Shown piece by piece: positions 9,275 through 19,776 of a stretch of 64,000 bases of DNA. The stretch's first letter is position 1. Each line of letters opens with the position of its first letter. The notes under the pieces are model-generated. The model saw only the letters and a list, made by a program, of their open reading frames with translations. It had not been told where the DNA came from and made no database searches. The position numbers and the translations under genes are program-made. This DNA is from Legionella septentrionalis (GTDB lineage Bacteria > Pseudomonadota > Gammaproteobacteria > Legionellales > Legionellaceae). Where the stretch lies: assembly GCF_003989745.1 (NCBI RefSeq), contig NZ_RZGS01000008.1, forward strand, positions 1 to 64,000, read 5' to 3'.

Positions 9275-9859
9275 ATGCACTTAGCATTAAATAAATTAAG
9301 CATTGAAGAAATTATTACAACAATTCAATTAATACCCGCACAGGATGATGTACTGGATTTGAGCAGTAATGATTTGGTGACGAGACTTTCGGGAACAGAA
9401 CTCAATCATACGCTGGTCAACTCCGGGGAGCAGATTAGAAAAGTTTATCTTGCCGATAATGAATTGGGTTATATGGACAATCCGGAGCTCATCACAGGAT
9501 TAAAAGGGCTTAAGCCCTTGGTTCAAGAGCTTAGCTTAAACAATAATAAATTTTACCAAAAAACATCAGAAGAAATGCAAGAAGTTATGGCTGCGTTGCC
9601 GGAAGGTATTCAGCACATCGATTTAATGGATAACAAATTTGAAACGAAAGATACCCTGGAATTGGAGACAATCTTGCTTGCTGCCCCAAATTCAGTTCAT
9701 ACAATCCGCATTTCATTTACTAAAACAATTGATTTAATTGCGCTAAGGAATCAGCACAAAGAATGTGAGTTGGTTAAACACAGCATGTTTAATGCAAAAC
9801 AGGAATCACAAGCAGCTGAAGCAGAAGAAGATAAAGCCAATGCTTATCAGTTTATCTGA
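9275..9859 (+). CDS. Small leucine-rich-repeat protein
   Basis: This 194-residue acidic protein contains about four irregular leucine-rich repeats of the LxLxxN type: DVLDLSSNDL, KVYLADNELG, ELSLNNNKF and HIDLMDNKF. Such repeats bind other proteins, and short eukaryote-like LRR proteins are common among Legionella secreted effectors. It has no signal peptide. A GAGAGG ribosome binding site precedes the ATG. It is convergent with gatB, 11 bases apart, and divergent from the 999-residue gene. The repeat call is clear; host targeting is inferred. Confidence 0.78.
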   Translation: MHLALNKLSIEEIITTIQLIPAQDDVLDLSSNDLVTRLSGTELNHTLVNSGEQIRKVYLADNELGYMDNPELITGLKGLKPLVQELSLNNNKFYQKTSEEMQEVMAALPEGIQHIDLMDNKFETKDTLELETILLAAPNSVHTIRISFTKTIDLIALRNQHKECELVKHSMFNAKQESQAAEAEEDKANAYQFI

Positions 9860-9870
9860 AAGCGGCTTTA

Positions 9871-11313
9871 TCAGTTGCTTTTAGATAAATAAGTTTTCAG
9901 TAAATCACTTACCTGTGCAGGATCGGCTTTGCCTTTCGTTTCTCGCATAACTAAGCCTACAAAAAAGCCTAATAATTTTTCCTTTCCTGCCCGGTAATCG
10001 CAAGCTTGCAGAGGATGATTGTCAACGATCGTTTCAATTAATTCGGCAAGCGCTGCTTGATTGGTATTCATGCCTTGGTTTTCCAAAGCAATGATTGCTT
10101 CGACGTCTTTAGCACCTGAGATTAGTTTTGAGAAAACGTTTTTTGCAATTTGGGCTGATAACAGGCCTTGCTGCAATTTATCCAGCAATAAGGCAAGTTG
10201 GGCGGCCGGTACTGGGGGATTGTCGAAAGTCAATCCAGCATCATTCAAGGCGGCTGAATAGGGGCCTTTTAACCAGTTCACAATGGATTTTATGGGGGAT
10301 TTACTTTGATTTTTGACTTCAGAAAAAAAATTATAGAGTGCGGGGGAGGATAATAAAAACTCAATGTCGCCGTCGGACAATTGTTGCTCCTGCTGCATTT
10401 GCAAACGAATCTCGTGCGGCAAGGGCGGCATGTTTTTTCTGACTGTGGTCAAATCATCCTCAGTGATTTGAATGGGCAGTAAATCCGGATCTGGAAAATA
10501 ACGATAATCATGCTCGCTTTCTTTTTCCCGCATTGGCTGGGTAGTATCGGTAGTAGGAGAATATAACCTGGTTTCCTGCTTTATGCACTGTCCCGTCTCC
10601 AGCAAATCCTGATGTCTCCATTGTTCATAGCGAATTGCTTTCTCAATAAATCGAAATGAATTGAGATTTTTTAATTCCGTTCTTGTCCCCAGGTTTTTTT
10701 CACCGCTCGGGCGTAATGAAATATTTACGTCACAGCGAAAAGAACCTTCCTGCATATTGCCATCGCATATTCCCAGGAAACGCACGAGTTGATGCAACGT
10801 TTTTAAATAAGCGACTGCTTCCTCAGCCGAAAAAAGACAGGGAGCCGTGACAATTTCCAATAGCGGTGTACCGGCGCGATTTAAGTCAATCCCGGTATAA
10901 TGCGGGTGAATGTCATGTAAGGATTTTCCAGCATCTTCTTCCAAATGGGCACGCACAATGTGGACGTATTTAGCTAAGCCGGTGGGCGTTTTAATCCCCA
11001 GCTGGCCGTTACTGATGATAGGGCGTTGAAATTGGCTGATTTGATATCCTTTAGGCAAATCCGGATAAAAATAATTTTTGCGTTCAAAATAGGATGAATC
11101 ATTAATTTCCGCTGCAATAGCCAGTCCAAACTTAATGGCCATGCGCACTGCTTCTTCATTCAATACAGGCAAGACGCCAGGCAGGCCGGCATCGATGAAA
11201 CTAGCTTGTGAGTTGGGCGCAGCGCCATATTTTACCGAAGCATTGGAAAATAATTTTGACTTTGTTTTTAACTGGACATGTACTTCTAATCCTATGACGG
11301 TTTCCCAATTCAT
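9871..11313 (-). CDS. gatB: Asp/Glu-tRNA amidotransferase subunit B
   Basis: GatB binds Glu-tRNA(Gln) or Asp-tRNA(Asn) and phosphorylates the misacylated residue before amidation. The 480-residue product starts with the family hallmark [13 protein letters not shown], keeps the catalytic cradle motifs ([31 protein letters not shown]) and ends with a helical YqeY-like tail domain. Its length is normal. It is the last gene of gatC-gatA-gatB and overlaps gatA by four bases, so translation is coupled. The complex lets the cell make Gln-tRNA or Asn-tRNA indirectly. Confidence 0.97.
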   Translation of the reverse strand: MNWETVIGLEVHVQLKTKSKLFSNASVKYGAAPNSQASFIDAGLPGVLPVLNEEAVRMAIKFGLAIAAEINDSSYFERKNYFYPDLPKGYQISQFQRPIISNGQLGIKTPTGLAKYVHIVRAHLEEDAGKSLHDIHPHYTGIDLNRAGTPLLEIVTAPCLFSAEEAVAYLKTLHQLVRFLGICDGNMQEGSFRCDVNISLRPSGEKNLGTRTELKNLNSFRFIEKAIRYEQWRHQDLLETGQCIKQETRLYSPTTDTTQPMREKESEHDYRYFPDPDLLPIQITEDDLTTVRKNMPPLPHEIRLQMQQEQQLSDGDIEFLLSSPALYNFFSEVKNQSKSPIKSIVNWLKGPYSAALNDAGLTFDNPPVPAAQLALLLDKLQQGLLSAQIAKNVFSKLISGAKDVEAIIALENQGMNTNQAALAELIETIVDNHPLQACDYRAGKEKLLGFFVGLVMRETKGKADPAQVSDLLKTYLSKSN

Positions 11314-12770
11314 AAACTGTCCTCATCCGTAGTCGGCCTTGCCCGGTGCCAAGTGGTGCATTGCTGATAGTTATGGGCTAAATGCAATAATCGGGCTTCA
11401 CTAAAATGAGGGCCGATAATTTGCATGCCGATGGGTAATCCTTGGCTGAATCCAACTGGGATGGAGAGCGCGGGAAGCCCTGCAAGATTTGCGGCAACTG
11501 TGAAGACATCCGCTAAATAACGCTGAGTGGGATCGCTTATTTTTTCACCGAGTTTAAATGCAGCAGTAGGTGTTGTCGGGCCAATAATAACATCTACGTG
11601 TTCCAGGGTTTGCAGTAATTCATCTTGAATCATGCGCCGTACTTTTTGTGCTTGCAAATAATAGGCATCAAAATATCCTGAAGAGAGCACGTAGGTTCCA
11701 GTCAGAATACGCCGTTTTACTTCAAGGCCAAAGCCCTCGTCGCGCGAACGTGTAATCAGCTCAAAGAGAGTTTCTACTTGGGTAGCTTGATGGCCAAACC
11801 GTATGCCATCATATCGGGATAGATTGGAAGATGCTTCGGCACAAGCAATGACGTAATAACAGGGCACCCATAAGGATTGCAAATGCAGGTCAAGTTCAAT
11901 CACCTCGTGCCCGGCCTCAGTGAGCAAGCTGATGGCAGTTTGCAAAGCTTGCCGAACTTCTGCATCTACCTGGGACTGAAAAAAACAGGCAGGTAAGCCA
12001 ATTTTTAATGGTTTAAGCGGTGTGTCGAGAAGATTAAGATAATTCGGAATGGCTTGCTTGACTGAAGTTGAATCTTGTTCATCAAAGCCTGCCATGACTT
12101 GTAAAATCAAGGCGATATCGCTGACGCTATAAGCCATGGGCCCAGCCTGATCAAGACTTGAGGCAAAAGCAACCATACCGAAACGTGAAACAAGCCCATA
12201 CGTGGGTTTTAACCCTGAGATACCACAAAAAGCGGCTGGTTGTCTGATTGAGCCGCCTGTGTCAGAACCGGTGGCATACGGTACTAAACCCGCTGCAACA
12301 GCTGCTGCCGATCCGCCAGAAGATCCTCCTGCAACGCAGGTTTTATCCCAAGGGTTTTTTACTGGTCCAAAATAACTGGTTTCACTGGTGGAGCCCATGG
12401 CAAATTCATCCATATTGGTTTTGCCCAGCAGCACTGCTCCCTGTGCTTGTATACGATTAACCACAGTTGCATTGTACGGAGCATGGAAATTGGCAAGCAT
12501 CCTAGAGCCGCAAGTCGTTGGCATGATTTGCGTACAAAAAATATCTTTATGCGCCATGGGGATGCCTGTTAATGCATGTGCTCTCCCTTGCTGAAGCAAG
12601 CGATCGGCTGCTGTGGCTGCTTTAAAAGCATGTTCCTCATCCAGACTGATAAAGGCGTTGAGTTCCTGCATTTTTTGCATGCGCTTTAAATAATATTCTG
12701 TTAGCTCTTTACTGGAAATGCGTCTTGTGTGTAAAGACTCGCTTAATGCACGGAGTGATGATAAAGGCAT
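11310..12770 (-). CDS. gatA: Asp/Glu-tRNA amidotransferase subunit A
   Basis: GatA is the amidase subunit that frees ammonia from glutamine and channels it to GatB. The 486-residue product carries the complete amidase-signature Ser-cis-Ser-Lys triad: Lys in MAHKDIF, Ser in [11 protein letters not shown] and the nucleophile Ser in [11 protein letters not shown]. Length and motif order match normal GatA. Its start lies three bases after the gatC stop and its stop overlaps the gatB start, giving a compact operon. Confidence 0.97.
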   Translation of the reverse strand: MPLSSLRALSESLHTRRISSKELTEYYLKRMQKMQELNAFISLDEEHAFKAATAADRLLQQGRAHALTGIPMAHKDIFCTQIMPTTCGSRMLANFHAPYNATVVNRIQAQGAVLLGKTNMDEFAMGSTSETSYFGPVKNPWDKTCVAGGSSGGSAAAVAAGLVPYATGSDTGGSIRQPAAFCGISGLKPTYGLVSRFGMVAFASSLDQAGPMAYSVSDIALILQVMAGFDEQDSTSVKQAIPNYLNLLDTPLKPLKIGLPACFFQSQVDAEVRQALQTAISLLTEAGHEVIELDLHLQSLWVPCYYVIACAEASSNLSRYDGIRFGHQATQVETLFELITRSRDEGFGLEVKRRILTGTYVLSSGYFDAYYLQAQKVRRMIQDELLQTLEHVDVIIGPTTPTAAFKLGEKISDPTQRYLADVFTVAANLAGLPALSIPVGFSQGLPIGMQIIGPHFSEARLLHLAHNYQQCTTWHRARPTTDEDSL

Positions 12771-12773
12771 GCG

Positions 12774-13067
12774 TTATTTTCCTGGTTCAATGACTTTCGG
12801 CACTAGGTATAAGTTATCGGTAAATAAAGGGGCTATTTTCGCCAATTCTTGGCTTCGATCTGGCTCATTAACTTCATCTAAACGTAAACGTTGCTTTAAA
12901 TTTAAAGGATGGAACAATGGGGATATACCTTCAGTATTCACCTGATGCAGTTGTTCTACAAACTTTAAGATAGCATCCACATCCTTCGCAAGTGAGGCGG
13001 CGCTTGCAGTGTTTAAGTCGATGCAAGCCAAGGCTGCAATTTTTTTTAAATCTTGAGATGAAGGCAT
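12774..13067 (-). CDS. gatC: Asp/Glu-tRNA amidotransferase subunit C
   Basis: GatC is the small subunit that wraps around and stabilises GatA. The start at 13067 gives 97 residues, the family norm, and sits seven bases behind GGAG; a longer frame starting at 13109 would add 14 residues without a ribosome binding site. The sequence keeps the GatC pattern, with ACIDLN near the N-terminus, ILKFVEQLHQVNTEGISPL in the middle and a tail rich in Asp/Leu/Val. It is first in the gatCAB operon. Confidence 0.95.
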   Translation of the reverse strand: MPSSQDLKKIAALACIDLNTASAASLAKDVDAILKFVEQLHQVNTEGISPLFHPLNLKQRLRLDEVNEPDRSQELAKIAPLFTDNLYLVPKVIEPGK

Positions 13068-13320
13068 GATGACTCCAGTGCAAGGTGCAGATACAAATAA
13101 AGAATGCAAAGATTATACCGCGCGAATAAGCCAAACGCACGACAGGAAAATTAACGTATCCTGCTGCTATTGCGGGTAAAACGCAGTAATCTTAAGTTTT
13201 TTGCAGCAATTAGGCCGGATAAACAAAAGTGCGAGGTGCTTGGGCTTTTTGTTGCAGATAAAAGGTACAATTTTAAAGTCCCAGTGTTTACAATGGGTAA
13301 ACGAAAAAAGTGAGATTCCT

Positions 13321-15468
13321 ATGTTGCTACAGGTGAAGACAGCAAGTGGTGTTCATATTGAATATGAACAGCAAAAATTAATCTATGCAAAGGCCATCGA
13401 ACCCCTTTTAGAGCGTTTGGATTCACAACGCGGTGCATTATTTGCTTCAAGTTTTGAATATCCTGGCCGTTACACTTGTTGGGATATAGGGTTTTATAAT
13501 CCGCCACTGGCCATTGTTTGTACGGGCCAGGTGATTCAATTCCAGGCATTAAATCAGCGCGGAGAAGTTTTGCTTTCCATGTTCACCGAGATCATGGAGA
13601 AAATGGAAAATATAAAAATCACGACGCAAGAAAAGAAGCTGCATCAGTTTGAGGTGACACCCAGTTTAAAAATTTTCAGTGAAGAAGAGCGCAGCCATAA
13701 ACCTTCGGTTTTTAGTGTGCTGAGAGCATTGCTGGCATTCTTTAAAGAAGATGACGAAGAATATTTAGGTTTGTATGGGGCATTTGGTTATGACCTTATT
13801 TTCCAGTTTGAAGAAGTGCTTGTGCAGCAAACCCGCTCTGAGAAACAACGCGACATGATACTTTATTTGCCAGATGAAATTTTTGTTGTGAATCATAGGA
13901 AAGAAGAAGCTTTCGTCAGACGTTACGATTTTCAGTTTCAAGGTAAATCGACGCAAGGCTTGCCACGTGAGGGCGACTTTTTTGCTTATGAGGCAAATAG
14001 GACACCTGGTAAACCATGTGATCATGAACCCGGGGAATATGCTGCCTTAGTCAATCAGGCTAAAGAGAGATTTGCATGCGGTGATTTGTTCGAAGTCGTG
14101 CCCAGCCAGACTTTTTACATGCATTGTCCTGCCAAACCTTCTGAAATTTTTAAACGCATGCGGGTAAAAAATCCTTCACCGTATGGTTTTTTTATCAATC
14201 TTGGGCAAGCTGAATATTTAGTAGGTGCGTCGCCGGAAATGTACGTGCGTGTACAGGGCAAACGAGTAGAAACCTGTCCGATTTCCGGTACGATTAAGCG
14301 AGGTCAGGATGCAATCGAAGATGCATATAACATTCAGTTACTCCTGGATTCCGAAAAAGAAGCGTCTGAACTAACCATGTGTACGGATGTGGATCGCAAT
14401 GATAAATCACGCATTTGTGAAGCAGGTAGTGTGAAAGTCATCGGGCGCAGACAAATTGAAATGTATTCGCGCCTAATCCATACGGTTGATCATATCGAGG
14501 GGAAATTGCGTGAAGGTTTTGATGCCATAGACGCTTTTTTAACCCATATGTGGGTAGTCACGGTGACGGGCGCTCCCAAATTGTGGGCAATGAATTTTAT
14601 TGAACAACATGAAAAATCACCACGTAGATGGTATGGCGGAGCGGTGGGCTGGTTGAATTTCAATGGTGATATGAATACTGGTTTGGTATTACGTACCATG
14701 CGCATTGAAGAAGGTATTGCTGAAATCAGAGTTGGCGCGACTTTATTGTATGATTCTCAACCGGAGGCGGAAGAAGAGGAAACAAGGCTTAAAGCATCGG
14801 CTTTTATGGATTTGCTGGAAAATACCGCTGCGTCTAAACCGCAAGACTGGTGCTCTTCGTTGCATGCGGCCGGTAAAAAAGTTCTTTTAGTGGATCATCA
14901 AGATTCTTTCGTACACACTTTGGCCAATTACATTCGCCAAACTGGAGCTCTGGTCGTTACTGTGCGTTCTGAGCATGCGCTTAATTATCTTAACAGCAAC
15001 CAATACGACTTGGTTTTATTGTCGCCTGGTCCTGGAAAGCCTCAAGATTTCAATTTACAGCAAACTATTAAGGCCGTACTTGAGCGAAATATACCCTTGT
15101 TTGGCGTGTGTTTAGGTTTGCAAGGCATTGTTGAATATTTCGGTGGTAAATTGGGAGTATTGGCTTATCCCATGCATGGTAAAGCATCCCTTATCAAAGT
15201 GCTGAACGAGGAGGGATTGTTCGCAGGGCTGGGTAAGGAATTTACAGCTGGCCGATATCATTCCCTGTATGCGCAAAAAGATCATATGCCTGATGAGTTG
15301 GAAATTACGGCAGTCAGTGAAGATGACGTGGTGATGGCGATTGCTCACCGTGAGTTGCCAATCCAGGCTGTGCAATTTCATCCGGAAACCATTTTGTCTA
15401 TGCATGAGCAAGCGGGATTGCGGATTATCAATAATTTAATGCAGATGATTTGCAAAAATGCGCACTAA
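13321..15468 (+). CDS. trpEG: Fused anthranilate synthase TrpE-TrpG
   Basis: Anthranilate synthase converts chorismate and glutamine to anthranilate, the first step of tryptophan synthesis. The roughly 715-residue product joins a chorismate-binding domain (residues about 1-500, with VGASPEMYV, PISGTIKRG and a C-terminal GGAVGWLNFNGDMNTG stretch) to a class I glutamine amidotransferase (about residues 515-710) with the nucleophile Cys in GVCLGLQG and His/Glu in FHPET. Fused forms occur in several proteobacteria. The ATG at 13321 follows GTGAG; a TTG at 13201 would add 40 unlikely residues. No other trp gene is adjacent. Its last 11 bases overlap the ClC gene. Confidence 0.93.
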   Translation: MLLQVKTASGVHIEYEQQKLIYAKAIEPLLERLDSQRGALFASSFEYPGRYTCWDIGFYNPPLAIVCTGQVIQFQALNQRGEVLLSMFTEIMEKMENIKITTQEKKLHQFEVTPSLKIFSEEERSHKPSVFSVLRALLAFFKEDDEEYLGLYGAFGYDLIFQFEEVLVQQTRSEKQRDMILYLPDEIFVVNHRKEEAFVRRYDFQFQGKSTQGLPREGDFFAYEANRTPGKPCDHEPGEYAALVNQAKERFACGDLFEVVPSQTFYMHCPAKPSEIFKRMRVKNPSPYGFFINLGQAEYLVGASPEMYVRVQGKRVETCPISGTIKRGQDAIEDAYNIQLLLDSEKEASELTMCTDVDRNDKSRICEAGSVKVIGRRQIEMYSRLIHTVDHIEGKLREGFDAIDAFLTHMWVVTVTGAPKLWAMNFIEQHEKSPRRWYGGAVGWLNFNGDMNTGLVLRTMRIEEGIAEIRVGATLLYDSQPEAEEEETRLKASAFMDLLENTAASKPQDWCSSLHAAGKKVLLVDHQDSFVHTLANYIRQTGALVVTVRSEHALNYLNSNQYDLVLLSPGPGKPQDFNLQQTIKAVLERNIPLFGVCLGLQGIVEYFGGKLGVLAYPMHGKASLIKVLNEEGLFAGLGKEFTAGRYHSLYAQKDHMPDELEITAVSEDDVVMAIAHRELPIQAVQFHPETILSMHEQAGLRIINNLMQMICKNAH

Positions 15469-16741
15469 AATTCTTCTCCTTTATGGAGTTGCAATTCTCT
15501 TGGGAGCATTTACCGGGTTGCTTGGTTCGTGTTTGCAGCTGACTATTATAAAAGTCAATCAAATATTAGCCTTTGGGTTTTATTATGCCCATGAACAGCA
15601 GTGGCCGGCAGGGTTGATTTCCGCATTGATTTCCATGTGCATGGTGTTTGGTGCCTGGCTTTTAGTGAAATGGGTGGCGGCTGAAGCTGCTGGCAGCGGC
15701 GTGCAGGAAATTGAAGGGGCTTTGCTGCATGAGCGCGCCATTTTTTGGCGGCGTTTGCTGCCTGTAAAATTTATAGGTGGTGTCTTGGCTATTTCTGCCA
15801 AAATGGTGCTTGGACGCGAAGGGCCTATGATCCAGATGGGGGGAAATCTTGGTGAGATGTTAGGCGAATGGTTCAAGATTTCTCGCCGCAGACGCGATAC
15901 CTTAATTGCTGCAGGGGCCGCTGCAGGTTTAGCCGCCGCGTTCAATGCTCCTCTGGCCGGGGTTTTATTTGTAATAGAAGAAATGCGTAATGAATTTAAT
16001 TTCTCGTTTACCAATTTTAAAACAGTAGCCATCAGTTGCGTGAGCGCTACGATTGTTTTACATATGATAATCGGTGCTGCCCCTGTTATTCCCATGGACG
16101 TTTTCCAGCTCCCCAGTTTAAGTTCCTTATGGCTTTTTTTTATTTTAGGGGTTGTCGTTGGTTTCGCAGGGCTTTTTTTCAATCTAATTTTAATGAAAAG
16201 TTTGGGGCTCATCGACCGCTTAAGCATGCGCGTACGCGAAGCTTATGTTCTTCTCACCGGTTTATTGGTCGGCTATTTAGCTTATATTTATCCGGACATC
16301 GTCGGGGGAGGGTATGAAATCATTGAGCGCTCCTTAACGATGGAACCGGCATTTGGGGTGTTGCTTTTGCTCTTGGCGGTACGTTTTATTCTCACTGTCT
16401 TTTGTTATGGCACTGGAGTACCTGGCGGAATTTTCGCGCCTATGCTTGCTTTGGGGACTTTATTAGGATTAGCCGTATTTTATATTGTTCAATCGCTGAT
16501 AAGCGATGTCACGGTGCATGCAGGAATGTTTGCTGTGGCTGGAATGGGAGCTTTATTTTCAGCAGCAGTACGGGCCCCTGTCACAGGCATTGTGTTGATT
16601 GTCGAACTTACCCAAAATTATCTGCTGATCTTGCCGTTAATGGTTTGTTGCCTGACTTCCACTACCATCGTGCAGTTGGCAAAGAATCCACCAATTTATA
16701 TACAATTATTGAAGCGCAGTCTAAAAAGACATGTTAATTAA
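15458..16741 (+). CDS. clcA: ClC-family chloride/proton antiporter
   Basis: The 427-residue membrane protein has all ClC signature motifs: GSGVQ (residues 79-83), GREGP (119-123) with the gating Glu121, and GTGVPGGIFAP later on. The second Glu of VIEEMRNEF matches the inner proton glutamate of the E. coli protein, so this is predicted to be a Cl-/H+ exchanger rather than a channel. Such antiporters help survive acid. Cytoplasmic CBS domains are absent. The start overlaps the end of trpEG by 11 bases, suggesting co-transcription, and its end overlaps the convergent gene by four bases. Confidence 0.93.
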   Translation: MRTKILLLYGVAILLGAFTGLLGSCLQLTIIKVNQILAFGFYYAHEQQWPAGLISALISMCMVFGAWLLVKWVAAEAAGSGVQEIEGALLHERAIFWRRLLPVKFIGGVLAISAKMVLGREGPMIQMGGNLGEMLGEWFKISRRRRDTLIAAGAAAGLAAAFNAPLAGVLFVIEEMRNEFNFSFTNFKTVAISCVSATIVLHMIIGAAPVIPMDVFQLPSLSSLWLFFILGVVVGFAGLFFNLILMKSLGLIDRLSMRVREAYVLLTGLLVGYLAYIYPDIVGGGYEIIERSLTMEPAFGVLLLLLAVRFILTVFCYGTGVPGGIFAPMLALGTLLGLAVFYIVQSLISDVTVHAGMFAVAGMGALFSAAVRAPVTGIVLIVELTQNYLLILPLMVCCLTSTTIVQLAKNPPIYIQLLKRSLKRHVN

Positions 16742-19700
16742 TCAAGTTTGGGCAACTCATTTTCATCAAGTGTTTTTTTTATTTTGTTTTCTAGCATGGC
16801 AATCTGTGCCTGAAAACGTTGGGAAATAATTTGGGTAATATTGTGGAGAATTTGCGGAAATTCATTGGTAATAGTAAAGAAATGCTCTTTATCAAGCACC
16901 AGCAATAAAGCACGATCTTTTGCTATCACCGTAGAGGTGCGCTTGTTTCCTCCAAAAAAAGCCATTTCGCCAAAACATTTAAACGGCTTGAGGCTTGCAA
17001 GCAATTCATTATTTTTATAAATCAGTACCTCGCCTTGGACGAGCACATAAAGGCTGTCTCCTTCTTCACCTTCCGTGATGATGACTTGTTCGGGAGCACA
17101 GTCCAAAAGCTCACAGGATTGTCCTAGTTCAAACAATACTTCGTCGGGTAAGGACTCGAAAAAGTCTGTTTGCTGTAACGCAATAGTACGTTGTAAAGGA
17201 TTCATTTCCGTCGCTACTCCAATTAAGTATTTCGACAAGCACTGCATAAGCCAGGGATCATCGATTAATATCGCTTCCCAATCCTCTGTTTTTGGTTCTT
17301 GCTTTAAATGGCTGGCATCGGTAAAAGCAGCTTCTATAAGTTTACGCAGAATTAATTTATTTTCATTGGCAATGAGGTATTCAATTGCCTTATCCTGAAT
17401 ATTTTTGTTGGCTCGCGTGACATAATAAGGATTTATTTTGGCAATACTTGCCGAAATGTTTACTGTGTTTTCATGATAAGAAGCATACCAGTATAAAAAA
17501 CGTTGTTTGGCATAGTAAATGCGATTGTGTAATACAGGCTTAACGGATTGCAAACTATCCAAACTGAGCAATAATTTGTATTGCTGAATGAGAGACGTCT
17601 CAAAATGTAAAGCATCGAGCAAGGAGTTAACGAGTGGTTTGGAAAAAGTAACTTTCAATTTTCGCTCTAACAATTGCATGGCAATGATTGTTCTTAAATA
17701 AATATTTTTTTCTTTTAAGAATTCAATAATGAAGGGTTCGACACTTTGATGAGGTAAGGGAACAATGAATGCTTGTGCCGATTCCCTGTATTCATGGGGA
17801 TTTTTATAATAAAGTGTCATTAATTGCTTCGCCAGAGGAAGCAATTTTTTCATCTCAAAACGCTGATGTAAAATTTTAATTGTATTGCGGTTTAGAAATT
17901 TCCCTAAAGCAGGCAACATATCCAATACGTCTTGTGCCGGCAAATTATGAAAAGCAGTAAGGCGTACCAATGGTTCCTTATCCGTTAATAATTTTCCCTT
18001 TAAATCATAAAGTCGTCCAGGTCCCAATGCATGCAGCAATTTAGCAGCAATCACCCGATGTTTTGTTTGCGGTGATTTAACCAAGTCTATCATTAAGTCA
18101 ATTGCGAACAGATAGTCTTTGACATCGCCATTTTTTAACAACATCAGTAAGGCATTTTTTGCAGTGGGATTTTCTTTAAGCCTTGCTTTAGCATCTTTAA
18201 TAAGAATATCCGAATGAACGTCACTTAAAAGTTTATATAATAATTCCCGTGCCTTTAGGTTTAGTTCAGCATGCCGGTAAAGATCGATTAATTTATTGGC
18301 ATTTAAACTATCAGGTGGATATTGATCTAACACATGAATGACTACATCTTGTATCTCTTTTTTTCTATTATCACTCAAGATCTGATAGAGCAAAGAAGGG
18401 GGTGTTGCAAACAATTTAGGAGTGATTAAGGCTATTTCAAGGGGACCTACTGAAGGTTTGTTTAAGGTTGTCAATACTAAATTTTGGATGTACTCCCGCT
18501 CTTTTTCATCACGTGTGATAACTGAAAAACCGCTGGTCATGACCATTTCTTTTAATGTCATTGAGTACCGTTTAAAAAGTTCAATAGAAAGTAAAATTCC
18601 AAGGAGTGAAAATACAATAAAAAGAAGCGGAAGATAGTTTATAAAAAGGGTCGAATGCGTTGAGATTAGAGCAAAAAATGCTGCAATAATAACAGAAATA
18701 GGACCACAATAAGATTTAACAAAGATTTCGCCTTTTATGATGATAACCGGAGGAAAAACATTGACTATATTTTTAAAAATCATGGTAAGCCAACCATAGG
18801 AAAAAATAACTCCCAAGCCATTTAATACTGCAATTAGCCAAAGTGAAGGGTAAAGCCAATAAATGGTGCCCATAACTAAAATTAATGACAATATAAATTG
18901 CAGAACGTTAGAAAATTTAATCCTTGCAAATACCATTGACGCGAGTAATTGTGTGCCTAATGATATGGTATTGCATACGGATAAAAAGAGAGCAACGAAC
19001 GTGCCAATTTCCTCTTTATTAAAATTAAGATCCAGTTGCGTTCTGAATAAAAACTCAGCTATTTGGAATATCGTCGTAAAGAGCACTATCAAGAGGACTA
19101 ATGTCCTAAACAATGGGTAATGCAAAGGGGAGCGAGAGCTAATCTTATTTTTATCCTGCTCGCTTGCATCTGATGCAACGATTCTTACGGTAAAGTCAGA
19201 AATAAAAAAAGCCATGACTAAAAATAAAATGAACACAAGAGGCAGCAAAGAGATTGGCAAAAAAGAAGTAATGCCTGCATATAAAAGAGGCGTCATAATG
19301 GATGATAATGATGCAGTGACCGTAAAACGATTAAAAATGGCTTTAAACTGCCGGTAATAGAATAACGTTGAAATAAAGCTCCACATGATCGCGGCAAGAA
19401 TACTCGCACAAGCTCTAAAGAGTAGGATGCTTGTAAATGGCGCCCAATACCAAGACGCCTGGTTTAAAAATAGGACTAAAATTAAAATGAAGCCAATGGC
19501 CAAGAAACTGGCTTGCACGTATTTTTTTAGATTTTTTGGAGTGTATAGAGAAAAAAGATTCCCAAGCAGGAAAATGGTGATGGCTTCGCCAAGCATCCAG
19601 TAAGGAATCCAGGATGTAGGATAAGTGGAGAGAAAAACCGAATAACTAAATACCGTAGCACCAAGAGAAAAAGCAGCAGGAAAAGTGCTTAATATCAAGG

Positions 19701-19776
19701 ACAGGAAAAAATTTTTTTGTAAATCCCTGTCTCCTAAAAGAACTTTGGGAATTAACTTGCTAAACCAGGCTTTCAT
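16738..19776 (-). CDS. Transporter-HEAT-like-cyclic nucleotide-binding fusion
   Basis: The 1012-residue protein has three parts. Residues about 20-420 form some 10-12 membrane helices resembling MFS or ATP/ADP-translocase-like carriers. Residues about 430-850 are helical and soluble, with HEAT-like repeats (for example DLKGKLLTDKEPLVRLTAF). Residues about 865-990 are a cyclic nucleotide-binding domain: EGEEGDSLYVLVQGEV, then FGEMAFFGGNKRTSTV, which keeps the Glu and Arg of the phosphate-binding cassette. This suggests transport regulated by cAMP or cGMP, or a membrane-bound sensor. Similar NTT-like fusions with HEAT and CNB domains have been described in bacteria; the substrate is unknown. 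The gene is monocistronic. Confidence 0.8.
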   Translation of the reverse strand: MKAWFSKLIPKVLLGDRDLQKNFFLSLILSTFPAAFSLGATVFSYSVFLSTYPTSWIPYWMLGEAITIFLLGNLFSLYTPKNLKKYVQASFLAIGFILILVLFLNQASWYWAPFTSILLFRACASILAAIMWSFISTLFYYRQFKAIFNRFTVTASLSSIMTPLLYAGITSFLPISLLPLVFILFLVMAFFISDFTVRIVASDASEQDKNKISSRSPLHYPLFRTLVLLIVLFTTIFQIAEFLFRTQLDLNFNKEEIGTFVALFLSVCNTISLGTQLLASMVFARIKFSNVLQFILSLILVMGTIYWLYPSLWLIAVLNGLGVIFSYGWLTMIFKNIVNVFPPVIIIKGEIFVKSYCGPISVIIAAFFALISTHSTLFINYLPLLFIVFSLLGILLSIELFKRYSMTLKEMVMTSGFSVITRDEKEREYIQNLVLTTLNKPSVGPLEIALITPKLFATPPSLLYQILSDNRKKEIQDVVIHVLDQYPPDSLNANKLIDLYRHAELNLKARELLYKLLSDVHSDILIKDAKARLKENPTAKNALLMLLKNGDVKDYLFAIDLMIDLVKSPQTKHRVIAAKLLHALGPGRLYDLKGKLLTDKEPLVRLTAFHNLPAQDVLDMLPALGKFLNRNTIKILHQRFEMKKLLPLAKQLMTLYYKNPHEYRESAQAFIVPLPHQSVEPFIIEFLKEKNIYLRTIIAMQLLERKLKVTFSKPLVNSLLDALHFETSLIQQYKLLLSLDSLQSVKPVLHNRIYYAKQRFLYWYASYHENTVNISASIAKINPYYVTRANKNIQDKAIEYLIANENKLILRKLIEAAFTDASHLKQEPKTEDWEAILIDDPWLMQCLSKYLIGVATEMNPLQRTIALQQTDFFESLPDEVLFELGQSCELLDCAPEQVIITEGEEGDSLYVLVQGEVLIYKNNELLASLKPFKCFGEMAFFGGNKRTSTVIAKDRALLLVLDKEHFFTITNEFPQILHNITQIISQRFQAQIAMLENKIKKTLDENELPKLD

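Noticed and set aside
13292-13312. Minicistron MGKRKK overlapping the trpEG ribosome binding site, as a possible trp leader peptide
   Set aside because: It has no Trp codons, and I see no terminator/antiterminator pair between it and trpEG.
15583-16227. 214-codon frame opposite the ClC gene
   Set aside because: It is an antisense shadow of the membrane protein; composition is Pro/Thr/Lys-rich and meaningless.
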